Position numbers and translations under genes: made by a program
Assembly: GCA_030049955.1 (NCBI GenBank)
Contig: JASIJX010000481.1
Span: 1-7,634 of the forward strand
DNA: 7,634 bases
Source of the DNA: Acidobacteriaceae bacterium
Lineage (GTDB): Bacteria; Acidobacteriota; Terriglobia; Terriglobales; Acidobacteriaceae
Reading direction: 5' to 3'
Part shown: positions 1 to 5,910 of the stretch, piece after piece
Layout of the letters: every line of letters begins with the position of its first letter
Position numbering within the stretch: position 1 is the first letter of the stretch
Notes under the pieces: generated by a model
What the model was told of the DNA's origin: nothing
Seen by the model: only the letters and a program-made list of their open reading frames with translations
Databases searched by the model: none

Positions 1-129
1 ATTGGCAAAGTCACATTGAGTGGCTTCTGATGGTGAGGCTCATAGAGCGCCTCATGAGCAAACCAAAAGCGGTTCTCGCTTGACGCCTTCAGGGCAAATC
101 ACGCACCGAGTTTGCCTCTCGCTCTAAAT

Positions 130-151
130 CAGGAAAGACCGTCGCGGACGG
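130..151 (-). terminator. Weak candidate terminator downstream of the beta-propeller gene
   Basis: On the minus strand a 5-bp perfect stem (CCGTC/GACGG, 3-nt loop CGC, plus-strand 139-151) is followed by TCTTTCC, about 98 bases after the stop of the gene ending at 249. The stem is short and the U-tract is interrupted, so this may be chance. The rest of 1-248 shows no supportable gene. A plus-strand open frame from the window edge to a TGA at 81-83 could be the tail of a gene outside the window but has no recognisable content. Confidence 0.25.
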
Positions 152-248
152 CCAGCGCGATATGTGACTCGGCCTGTTGGCCAGCCACAGTCCAACATTT
201 GCATGAGGCAGTTTTCCGGGAACCGAACAATTTGCGGCTCACACCGGT

Positions 249-1091
249 TCAGTGCGCGTAAAACACCAGGGCTTGCCCGTTTAACCTTGGCAATTGCGCG
301 ATAGGTCCCAAGCATTCACCACTAAGGAAATCGAAGCCGATCACCTCATCGCGGGCGACGCAGCAGAGCAGGCCATCGGCGGAAAAGCGCAAACCGCGCG
401 GTTTGCGGAACTCAGCCTTCCCATTGGGAGAGAAAATTCGGACGAGGTGTCCGTCTCTCGCATCGTATTCTCGAACAGTCGTCACCGCGTCTTTCGCCCC
501 GAATGGATGCTCGCTGGAGACGACGATATTGCCATTCGGTGCAATGGTGAGATCAAGCGGACTTAGTTCAGGATCCAGGACCAGGGGAACAGGCTGCATG
601 AATCCAGATGGGCCTGGAGTAAAAGCCACGATCGAGTTATCGCCTTCCCCGTTCGGACCAATTCCAGACGCGAGGAACAGTCTGCCATCCTGACCGAAAG
701 CAAATCCTCGCGGGAAAGGTACGACCCGGGGCGGCAACACATGCTCCACAGCGGCATCAAGGCTGGCCGACAAGGCGACAATTGTGCGTGCGCCGCGCAA
801 CCCAATGTAGTACCGGCCATCCGGGCCGAAAGTGCCGCCCCCGGGATTTAGACCTTCGATCCTGCCAGTGTCGCGAACAACGCGCCCCTTCGAGGAGATC
901 GCTAACACTCGATCGGTCCCACTGTTCAGATACAGCAGATTCTCTTTGGGGTCGACGGCAAGGCCACGCGGATCAGCGATGCGATCGTCATTCAGAAAGG
1001 TGCCTCGCAACTCGCCATTCGGCTCAAAGGCGAGCAACGCTCCGAACCCGTCTCCGTTGGCGCCAAACGCGCTTGAAACCAGAAGGGGCAT
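249..1091 (-). CDS. NHL/SMP-30-type beta-propeller protein
   Basis: A 280-residue protein made almost wholly of propeller-blade repeats. Five copies of the blade motif (hydrophobic strand, turn such as PNG/PDG/ADG, then a second strand) can be read at about residues 41-58 (PRGLAVDPKENLLYLNSG), 84-100, 127-143 (PRGFAFGQDGRLFLASG), 179-194 and 231-247 (PRGLRFSADG). Such repeats fold into six-bladed propellers found in NHL-repeat proteins and SMP-30/gluconolactonase-like enzymes. I see no certain metal-binding or catalytic residue, so an enzymatic role cannot be assigned; scaffold or ligand binding is equally possible. The protein starts inside the first blade without a signal peptide, so it is probably cytoplasmic, unless an N-terminal part has been lost. 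The ATG is supported by GGAGG at 1101-1105 (minus strand) with 9-nt spacing. It lies 110 bp downstream of the LysR gene on the same strand and may be read through from it or have its own promoter. Confidence 0.85.
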   Translation of the reverse strand: MPLLVSSAFGANGDGFGALLAFEPNGELRGTFLNDDRIADPRGLAVDPKENLLYLNSGTDRVLAISSKGRVVRDTGRIEGLNPGGGTFGPDGRYYIGLRGARTIVALSASLDAAVEHVLPPRVVPFPRGFAFGQDGRLFLASGIGPNGEGDNSIVAFTPGPSGFMQPVPLVLDPELSPLDLTIAPNGNIVVSSEHPFGAKDAVTTVREYDARDGHLVRIFSPNGKAEFRKPRGLRFSADGLLCCVARDEVIGFDFLSGECLGPIAQLPRLNGQALVFYAH

Positions 1092-1142
1092 TGCAACCGT
1101 CCTCCGATCATCCCCAAGACCGAAGCCCGTTTCCCATTACCT

Positions 1143-1168
1143 GTACTTGGCCGTCGTACTTGGCCGTC
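1143..1168. repeat. Perfect tandem duplication of a 13-bp unit
   Basis: GTACTTGGCCGTC occurs twice back to back (1143-1155 and 1156-1168) and is followed by GATC. It sits in the 110-bp gap between the LysR stop and the beta-propeller start, about 50-75 bp upstream of that start codon. This is where a promoter or regulator site for the propeller gene would lie. Replication slippage is the simplest origin; paired regulator half-sites on one DNA face would need a period nearer 10-11 bp. Confidence 0.9.
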
Positions 1169-1201
1169 GATCAATATCTGTTCAATGGCGATGTTTAAGA
1201 C

Positions 1202-2116
1202 TTAAGTGCTACCACTTAGTGCCGATGAAATGAAATCAAGGAAAGCGCGTGTTCTGGGAGGAACATAGTTTCGCGAGGAATAAATCGCATGAATGGGAAA
1301 GCGTTCATCGCTCCATTCGGGCAGCAGTTCCACCAGAGCGCCTGACGCAAGCATGGGCCTCACAGCGACCTCAAGGACCTGCGCGATACCCCAGCCCGCC
1401 ATGCAGATGCCATGGAGGCTGACGATATCACTGACGATCAGCCTGCCGGGTGTGACGATCCTCAAGATTTTCCGGCCTCGCTGGTGCTCCCATTGGAACG
1501 GCCTGCCGGTCTCGGGATTGCGGTAGTCGATGAGCGTATGCTCTTCGCTGAGAAGGTCATTGGGATGGGTAATCTGCGTGTGTTTAGCAATGTAGCCAGG
1601 AGCTGCCACGGTGATAACCCGGGAGTTCAGAAGCCTTTTCGTGATGAAGCTTGAGGGAGGCAGATCGCCTACGGCAAGAGCGAGGTCGATGCCCTCGCCG
1701 ACGAGGTCTCCGACTCTGTCACTGCTGATAACCTCTACGCTGAGTTCGCGATATTTCTCGAGGAAAGCCTTGAGTTGATCGCTGGGAATCACATGGGAGA
1801 GCAAGGGGTGCATCTTCACTCGCAATCTCCCGCGCACCTTGGACCGCTCTTCCGCTACCGAAGCAAAGGCTTCCTCAAAGCCGTCCAGTAGCGGCTCCAA
1901 TCGCTCGAAGAGCGTCCGGCCCTCGTCGGTGAGAGCAACGGTTCGTGTCGTGCGGTCCAAGACCCGAACCCCAAGACGCTTCTCCAGGCGTGCGACAGCA
2001 CGGCTCGTCACCGACTGCGAGAGATTCATCGACCTGGCGGCACCCGCAAAGCTCCCAATTCGGACGACCGAAGCGAATACATTCGCATCACTAAGTGTTT
2101 GTTCATTAGACTTCAC
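1202..2116 (-). CDS. LysR-family transcriptional regulator
   Basis: A 304-residue LysR-type regulator, full length for the family. Residues 9-66 form the winged helix-turn-helix: an N-terminal helix (DANVFASVVRIGSF), AGAARSMNLSQSVTSRAVARLEKRLG as the DNA-contacting HTH (about 24-49), then the wing VRVLDRTTRTVALTDEG. A linker helix follows, then the two-lobed effector domain (about 90-300) with the familiar D-LVGEGIDLALAVG segment and a GRPFQWEH segment typical of the CrgA/AaeR-like branch. The open frame extends to an upstream GTG at 2158, but the GTG at 2116 is preferred: it has GGAG 8 nt upstream (2125-2128), gives the usual short lead before the HTH, and frees the control region. The gene is divergent from the NmrA-like oxidoreductase, which is its most likely target, and it probably also represses itself. 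The effector is unknown. Confidence 0.92.
   Translation of the reverse strand: MKSNEQTLSDANVFASVVRIGSFAGAARSMNLSQSVTSRAVARLEKRLGVRVLDRTTRTVALTDEGRTLFERLEPLLDGFEEAFASVAEERSKVRGRLRVKMHPLLSHVIPSDQLKAFLEKYRELSVEVISSDRVGDLVGEGIDLALAVGDLPPSSFITKRLLNSRVITVAAPGYIAKHTQITHPNDLLSEEHTLIDYRNPETGRPFQWEHQRGRKILRIVTPGRLIVSDIVSLHGICMAGWGIAQVLEVAVRPMLASGALVELLPEWSDERFPIHAIYSSRNYVPPRTRAFLDFISSALSGST
1203..1218 (-). repeat. Inverted repeat overlapping the LysR stop codon
   Basis: TAAGTG-CTAC-CACTTA is a perfect 6-bp inverted repeat with a 4-nt loop that overlaps the TAA stop of the LysR gene. In minus-strand RNA it could form a small hairpin. It is AT-rich and not followed by a U-run, so it is at best a weak terminator or an RNA 3'-end stabiliser. 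Confidence 0.35.
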
Positions 2117-2225
2117 AATTATCGCTCCATGAGCAATACTACTATACCGTATATGCACGAAACGCCATAATCTTTCCCGACATCAGATAACCAGTTCTGA
2201 GCTTTCGCTCGCAACAGGAGGAATC
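2117..2225. promoter_or_regulatory. Divergent LysR/NmrA control region with candidate operator
   Basis: This 109-bp gap carries a near-perfect dyad TATAC-C-GTATA at 2143-2153, inside a wider ATAC-N9-GTAT repeat at 2136-2152. On the minus strand TATAGT (plus 2141-2146) is a 5/6 match to a -10 box placed correctly for the LysR start at 2116. On the plus strand CATAAT (2166-2171) is a 5/6 match to a -10 for the oxidoreductase, with the dyad about where its -35 would lie. No good -35 is seen on either side, which fits activator-dependent promoters. A LysR protein bound at the dyad could both autorepress and activate the neighbour. The classical T-N11-A form is not perfectly present, so the operator call is an inference. 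Confidence 0.45.
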
Positions 2226-3083
2226 ATGTTTGTCGTTACCGGTATTACGGGAAAGGTCGGAGGCCAAGTTGCTTCCACGCTTCTTGAGCACGGACATCAG
2301 GTAAGGGCCGTCGTTCGATCCGCTGCAAAAGGAGAGGAGTGGGCCGCAAAGGGATGCGAGGTTTCGATCGCCAGTCTCGACGACGCGGTTGCGTTGACCG
2401 AAGCGTTTCGCGGAGCTGAAGGAGTGTTTCTGTTGACTCCGCCCAACTATGATCCCAAGCCGGGCTTTCCGGACACCGAGCGGAATGCGGCGGCGATCCG
2501 CGAGGCTATCGAAAAGGCGCAGCCGAAGAAGCTCGTCTTTCTGTCAACGGTCGGAGCACACGTCACGGAATTCAATCTGCTGAACAACTCCGGCATGACC
2601 GAAGCCATGCTTCGCACCGTATCGGTCCCGGTAACGTTCTTACGGGCAGCGTGGTTTATGGAGAACGCATCGTGGGATGTCGCTGCCGCGAAAAGCGGAG
2701 TTGTGCACAGCTTCCTGCAACCGCTCGACCACAAGATTCCCATGATCGCGACGAAAGACATTGCCGAGACCGCGGTCGAACTCCTGGGCGAAACCTGGCA
2801 GGGTGTGCACGTCGTAGAGCTCGAAGCCTCCGAACGTTACTCCGCTGACGATGTGGCTGCCGCCTTTGCGAGTGCACTCGGCCATCCAGTACAGAATGAG
2901 ATTGTGCCTCGTGCAAGCTGGGAAGAGCTGTTTCGTTCGCAGGGAATGTCCTACCCACAGCCACGCGCCCGTATGATCGACGGCTTCAACGAAGGCTGGA
3001 TCGACTTCGAGGGAGCAAGGGACACGATACGGAAAGGCAAAACCGATCTTTCGACGGCCATCAAGGCACTGGTTGAGGCATAG
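2226..3083 (+). CDS. NmrA-like/atypical SDR NAD(P)-binding oxidoreductase
   Basis: A 285-residue Rossmann-fold protein of the NmrA/HSCARG/QOR2-like group of atypical short-chain dehydrogenases. The N-terminus carries the TGxTGxxG dinucleotide motif (TGITGKVG, residues 5-12) and an arginine after strand 2 (AVVRS, Arg31) placed to bind the NADP 2'-phosphate. LVFLSTVGAH (103-112) and FLRAAWFMEN (138-147) are conserved core segments of this group; the classical Tyr-x-x-x-Lys pair of SDR enzymes is not evident. Members act as NAD(P)H-dependent quinone reductases or as redox-sensing binding proteins, and the substrate cannot be read from sequence. AGGAGG at 2216-2221 lies 4 nt before the ATG, strong in sequence although tightly spaced. 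It is transcribed alone, divergent from the LysR gene, and is probably induced by it. The protein is cytoplasmic, with no signal peptide or membrane segment. Confidence 0.9.
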   Translation: MFVVTGITGKVGGQVASTLLEHGHQVRAVVRSAAKGEEWAAKGCEVSIASLDDAVALTEAFRGAEGVFLLTPPNYDPKPGFPDTERNAAAIREAIEKAQPKKLVFLSTVGAHVTEFNLLNNSGMTEAMLRTVSVPVTFLRAAWFMENASWDVAAAKSGVVHSFLQPLDHKIPMIATKDIAETAVELLGETWQGVHVVELEASERYSADDVAAAFASALGHPVQNEIVPRASWEELFRSQGMSYPQPRARMIDGFNEGWIDFEGARDTIRKGKTDLSTAIKALVEA

Positions 3084-3172
3084 TTTGTCTGAGTTCTTCG
3101 ACTAGACGATGAGACTCGTCATTAGGGTGGGTCGCTTCTGCTTGAAGGCTCTCGATTACCCCGAGTGATGAG

Positions 3173-3184
3173 ATCGGTACCGAT
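3173..3184. repeat. 12-bp perfect palindrome
   Basis: ATCGGTACCGAT is perfectly self-complementary over 12 bp. It lies about 90 bp after the oxidoreductase stop codon in non-coding DNA. It could be a dimeric protein-binding site, but no flanking promoter is visible. Confidence 0.5.
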
Positions 3185-3500
3185 ATGTCGGCTACTGTCC
3201 AGCAATCTCAACTGGCGACTCCAGACCAAACCACTCATTGAGCTCAAGTCGATCAGCGTTCTCGGCAAGTGGCCGAAAAACGAGCAAACCGGATAGGTCG
3301 TGGGTCGATCTGATTGCGGACTCGGACAGGCAGCCATATCGGGCTCGCGAAACGGGGAATAACTTTGATCGGATGCGCAGCCAGGCGGTGCAGGTGCCAG
3401 CTCCGTCCAAGATCCCAGCATCCAGAAGCCAACTCCAGAGGGTTCGCTCCTATCCTCATCGAAAGTCGCACTTCGGCTATGCCGGGTTGGTATATAAACG

Positions 3501-3644
3501 GTGAAGAGCCCTTCAGATGTCCGCCGAACGGATTGGAACGCAGAGCTGTTGGAGGTTCGGGAATTCTAGGAATTGTTTGTACGCGATTTGTACGCAAACC
3601 TGGCACTCATGGAAATCTGTGAGCTTCGGGCATTTCTAGAATGA
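3501..3644 (+). pseudogene. Possible interrupted small reading frame
   Basis: From a GTG at 3501 the plus strand reads KSPSDVRRTDWNAELLEVREF, then an in-frame TAG at 3567-3569, then ELFVRDLYANLALMEICELR and a short tail to a TGA at 3642. Both halves look protein-like (amphipathic, charged, no low-complexity sequence), which suggests a small or truncated gene broken by an amber codon. There is no Shine-Dalgarno before 3501, and a frame of this length with one stop can occur by chance. The product is not recognised. Confidence 0.22.
3576..3595. repeat. Direct repeat of TTTGTACGC with 11-bp period
   Basis: TTTGTACGC occurs at 3576-3584 and again at 3587-3595, separated by GA. The pair is flanked by GTTTG and CAAAC, so the block also has partial dyad symmetry. 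One helical turn between copies is the spacing expected of paired protein-binding half-sites such as regulator operators or recombinase arm sites. No recombinase gene is present in the window. Confidence 0.6.
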
Positions 3645-3648
3645 ATAA

Positions 3649-3676
3649 CTTGCGTTTTTTCAATGGTTAGCGCAAG
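3649..3676 (-). terminator. Weak candidate terminator of the bactofilin-like gene
   Basis: CTTGCG (3649-3654) and CGCAAG (3671-3676) form a 6-bp stem, extendable by one wobble and one A-U pair. In minus-strand RNA it lies about 72 bases after the stop codon at 3748 and is followed by UUAUUCAU. The loop of about 12-16 nt and the broken U-run make it weak. On the plus strand the T6 run falls in the loop, so it does not act as a plus-strand terminator. Confidence 0.35.
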
Positions 3677-3683
3677 CTCGACT

Positions 3684-3704
3684 CCCCCCGCCTCCACCAA
3701 CACC
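3684..3704 (-). other. G-rich tract in the 3' region of the bactofilin-like transcript
   Basis: Read on the minus strand, four GG pairs (separated by TGTT, T and A) are followed by C and a run of six G. This could support a two-layer G-quadruplex in the RNA, 43-63 nt after the stop codon. Whether it folds cannot be judged by eye. Confidence 0.3.
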
Positions 3705-3747
3705 AACTTGGATACAGGCCAGCATCAATGCTTGCCGCCGGACACTC

Positions 3748-4986
3748 CTAAGCAGCGGCGGGCGGAGGCTGCGCAGGGTACGGAGATTGCCGGCGCATAC
3801 CGCGATAGAGGCCGAGGAGAATTGCGCCAAGTCCCCACAAAACAATCAAAGCTGAGACAATCGCTCCCAGCAGTGGCAGGGCCTGCAAAACGCGCAGAAC
3901 GATTAAACCAATCGCGAGTCTTCCGGCCACACGTCTTAGCGGACTCTCTGCCCCTGTAGCCGAAGGCGCTTCTCCCAAAAGCCTGTCTCCGACCCACATG
4001 GCGACAAATATCTGTGCCGTGTACAGGGCAATCCCATAGAGCAGTAACGTTGAAAACCCGAGACTGAGTCCGACGATCGTAATACACGCCAGGATTGCGG
4101 CAATCGGCGTGGCGATCAAGAACAGGAGACCCACTCCGAGGGAGAGACCGAAGTTTTTCGTGGCGTTTTCTGCGCGGAGAAACCACCCTGGCGCGAGAAG
4201 CCACAACACAATGCCAAAGAGAAAGCTGGCGGCCCAGGAAAGGATCCTGCTCCAGTAATAGCCTGGAGAAACAAATCTGGATCGGCGTGGGCGCGTGAGG
4301 TGAATTTCGATTGGGCTGGCTAACTTCGCTCCCGGAGATATTTGCGGCTGTCTTTCTCCTTCATATTGAATCCGCCCGGCAACGGAAGCGCCGGGGCCCA
4401 GAACCAATCGGCCGGCGCGGATGTTCGCATTCTTGTTGAGTGAGCCGTCAATGTTGAGCACTCCGGCGAATGCAAGTAAGTCGCCACCGATCGGTCCAGC
4501 AAGACTGGCGCTGGCGCCTCCGATGGTCATCGTGCCAAGAACGTTGGCTTTGCTGTTCATATCTATGGTGCGGCCCCACGCCATGACATTCTTTCCCACA
4601 CTCCCGTTCAGCACGAGAGACTGTGCGAAAGATCGCACGTTGCCGTCGACTGTCCCGCCGATGAAAACATCCTGCCCGAACGCCAGAACGTCTCCCGTGA
4701 CGTGACCATTCACAGCAATATTCTGTGAGAATGCGATCAGATCGCCATCCACCTCTCCGTTCACTTGAGTGCTTTCCGCTGTGACGATGAGATCGGTGTG
4801 GACCACCTGTCCCGCGGGCAACGTGTAGTTCGGATTCCCTCGTCCTATTTCCGCCGCTCTCGCGGAGTGGGACCAGGAGATTGTGGCGATCAGGAGCACA
4901 CTGGCCGGTACTGACCATCGCCGCCTGAACAGCAAGAATGCGGCAGTTCCCAATACTACTCCGAAAATCTCAGTGAAAGTCAGCAT
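3748..4986 (-). CDS. Bactofilin-like (polymer-forming) repeat protein with C-terminal membrane domain
   Basis: A 412-residue protein with three parts. Residues 1-45 are hydrophobic in two stretches (4-20 and 25-37) split by RRR and end in SARAA, a plausible Sec signal or anchor. Residues about 60-225 carry a bactofilin-like repeat, with [hydrophobic]-NG-x-V-x-GD/N-hydrophobic-AF/W-GQ units (VNGEVDGDLIAFSQ, VNGHVTGDVLAFGQ, IGGTVDGNVRSFAQ, LNGSVGKNVMAWGR), predicting a right-handed beta-helix on the outer face of the membrane. Residues about 245-395 hold several transmembrane segments (247-268, 280-309, 311-334, 356-395), and the tail is proline/alanine-rich (QPPPAAA). Bactofilins are normally small cytosolic cytoskeletal proteins; this exported, membrane-fused form resembles hypothetical 'polymer-forming' proteins, and a cell-envelope role is an inference. 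The ATG has AAGGA 9 nt upstream (4996-5000). The next gene upstream on this strand encodes the secreted HhH protein, 117 bp away. Confidence 0.85.
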   Translation of the reverse strand: MLTFTEIFGVVLGTAAFLLFRRRWSVPASVLLIATISWSHSARAAEIGRGNPNYTLPAGQVVHTDLIVTAESTQVNGEVDGDLIAFSQNIAVNGHVTGDVLAFGQDVFIGGTVDGNVRSFAQSLVLNGSVGKNVMAWGRTIDMNSKANVLGTMTIGGASASLAGPIGGDLLAFAGVLNIDGSLNKNANIRAGRLVLGPGASVAGRIQYEGERQPQISPGAKLASPIEIHLTRPRRSRFVSPGYYWSRILSWAASFLFGIVLWLLAPGWFLRAENATKNFGLSLGVGLLFLIATPIAAILACITIVGLSLGFSTLLLYGIALYTAQIFVAMWVGDRLLGEAPSATGAESPLRRVAGRLAIGLIVLRVLQALPLLGAIVSALIVLWGLGAILLGLYRGMRRQSPYPAQPPPAAA

Positions 4987-5046
4987 GGAGTTCCATCCTT
5001 CCCTTCCCGAAATGCAGCGTTAGTGTACGCCTTTTATTGATCGCAC

Positions 5047-5087
5047 ACCTCCAGGAGTCCCTGGAGCGACGAGCTCAACCCGGAGGT
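5047..5087 (-). repeat. Overlapping alternative hairpins between the HhH and bactofilin-like genes
   Basis: CTCCAGG-AGTC-CCTGGAG (5049-5066) is a perfect 7-bp stem with a tetraloop. ACCTCC (5047-5052) can instead pair with GGAGGT (5082-5087), and the two folds share bases 5049-5052, so they exclude each other. No U-run follows on the minus strand, so this is not a standard intrinsic terminator. It lies about 17-57 nt past the HhH stop and 60-100 nt before the bactofilin-like start, where an RNA processing or leader structure is possible. Confidence 0.45.
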
Positions 5088-5103
5088 CACCCAATCAGGT
5101 TCG

Positions 5104-5445
5104 CTATTTCTTTTGCTTTGCAATGATCATGCCGGATATTTTGTTGTAGGTCGCCTGCGGCACGATCTTCCTGGAGACCAAATCGGTCTTTTTGGAGTAA
5201 GGCCGCCCAGCCACAATTTTTTTGGCGTAAGCGTCCCCGATTCCCGGTAGCGCCTTCAATTGATCGACGCTGGCAGAGTTAATGTCCACCAACGACTGCG
5301 CCGTGGCATGCTGCGCTTGGTTTGCCTGGGCAAATGCGGACGGCGAACCCGGCAGTCCCGGAACCACGCCAAGCGCGAAACACAGCGCCATCGCGCAGCC
5401 CATCGCAGTAATCCACGAAGTGATCTTCGTCATTTTCATTTCCAT
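5104..5445 (-). CDS. Secreted ComEA-type helix-hairpin-helix protein
   Basis: A 113-residue protein. Residues 1-39 form a Sec signal peptide: a charged MEMKMTK start, hydrophobic core 10-30, and SAFA before Gln40 as a likely cleavage site. A short Gln/Ala linker is followed by a ComEA-like domain, [26 protein letters not shown] (53-78), with the LPGIG hairpin that contacts the DNA backbone in this family. A second, weaker hairpin ([15 protein letters not shown], 89-103) and a Lys-rich tail come next. ComEA proteins bind incoming DNA during transformation. Many soil bacteria carry such stand-alone exported HhH proteins without proof of this role, and no other competence gene is visible here. 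The frame is open to a TTG at 5460, but the ATG at 5445 sits just after GGGAGGGAG; ATGs two and four codons further on are alternatives. Confidence 0.88.
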   Translation of the reverse strand: MEMKMTKITSWITAMGCAMALCFALGVVPGLPGSPSAFAQANQAQHATAQSLVDINSASVDQLKALPGIGDAYAKKIVAGRPYSKKTDLVSRKIVPQATYNKISGMIIAKQKK

Positions 5446-5557
5446 ATCTCCCTCCCGCAAATCTATTGCGGATGGCTAAGTTGTTGGCTTATAGCCGGCC
5501 CTCTGGGCATCGATCTTTGTCATCCACTTACCCGACTCGATCTTTCCGTACCATATG

Positions 5558-5580
5558 TTCACCCAACAACTCCGGGTGAA
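5558..5580. promoter_or_regulatory. 7-bp inverted repeat upstream of the HhH gene
   Basis: TTCACCC (5558-5564) and GGGTGAA (5574-5580) are perfect inverted arms around a 9-nt centre, giving 16-bp spacing between arm centres. It lies about 113 bp upstream of the HhH start. The symmetry suits a dimeric repressor or activator. It is not a terminator, because neither strand has a T-run after the stem. Confidence 0.4.
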
Positions 5581-5880
5581 AAAGTGCTGCTTAGGCTCTA
5601 GAAGCACTCACCTTAGTGACGTAAAAATGCTTTCTCTCTCGGTTCGGTTGTCAAGAACGGGAGCGCATTAACGCGGACATCTGGTCGCCGATTTGATCAC
5701 ATCCACGCTCTATCCCAGGTTGGAAAAAAAGCCTGGTCGCAGATGCTCGCTGCTGTTCCCACGCGAATGGTAATTTGAGCAATTTCCGAGTTCTCACGCT
5801 GTAGTGCCAGTGCCCCGCACAGTGGCTGTTCCCGAAGAGAGAAGCCGCTTTGCAGAGGTGATTTCGTCTGATAGCGACTG

Positions 5881-5910
5881 AAAAAACCGCCGCGATCGCG
5901 CAGACGCGGC
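5881..5910 (-). terminator. Intrinsic terminator downstream of the VOC gene
   Basis: On the minus strand GCCGCG and CGCGGC form a perfect GC-only 6-bp stem (plus 5889-5894 and 5905-5910) with a 10-nt loop, followed by GG and six T (plus A 5881-5886). This is the best terminator in the window. It lies about 176 nt after the VOC stop, so that transcript has an unusually long 3' untranslated region. Confidence 0.6.

Larger units (their letters stand above)
3084..3747. other. 664-bp gene-poor stretch between convergent genes
   Basis: This lies between the 3' ends of the oxidoreductase (plus) and the bactofilin-like gene (minus). It holds a small stem without a T-run just after the oxidoreductase (GACGA/TCGTC, 3105-3120), a 12-bp palindrome (3173-3184), an interrupted plus-strand frame (3501-3644), a direct repeat of TTTGTACGC (3576-3595), a weak terminator (3649-3676) and a C/G-rich strand-asymmetric tract (3684-3704). 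Several 60-117-codon open frames cross it on both strands, but none has a convincing ribosome site or a recognisable protein. It may be a decayed gene or an old insertion scar; I cannot identify the source. Confidence 0.6.

Noticed and set aside
3..83. Plus-strand open frame from the left edge ending in TGA at 81-83
   Set aside because: It has only 26 codons, no start within the window and no recognisable motif; it could be a gene tail but cannot be supported.
1213..2097. The 9-mer CACTAAGTG near the start (2089-2097) and its complement CACTTAGTG at the end (1213-1221) of the LysR gene
   Set aside because: Both encode Leu-Ser within the coding frame; two copies of a short near-palindrome over 900 bp is plausibly chance.
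3105..3120. GACGA/TCGTC stem as a terminator of the NmrA-like gene
   Set aside because: The 5-bp stem has no following T-run; the location is right but the features are insufficient.
3501..3575. tRNA-like look of the segment with GGTTCGGGAATTC
   Set aside because: The T-loop consensus (GTTCRANNC) is not met, and no acceptor stem or anticodon arm can be drawn.
3253..3606. 117-codon minus-strand frame with a GTG start, and the 88-codon plus-strand frame at 3238-3504
   Set aside because: Neither has a Shine-Dalgarno or recognisable domain; they overlap each other on opposite strands, and their Pro/Arg/Ser-rich content suggests non-coding DNA.
3725..4204. 159-codon minus-strand frame, and other frames inside 3748-4986
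   Set aside because: They are shadows of the bactofilin-like gene, which has clear repeats, membrane segments and a ribosome site.
5891..5900. CGCGATCGCG 10-bp palindrome
   Set aside because: It lies inside the VOC terminator and is explained by the GC-rich stem-loop there.
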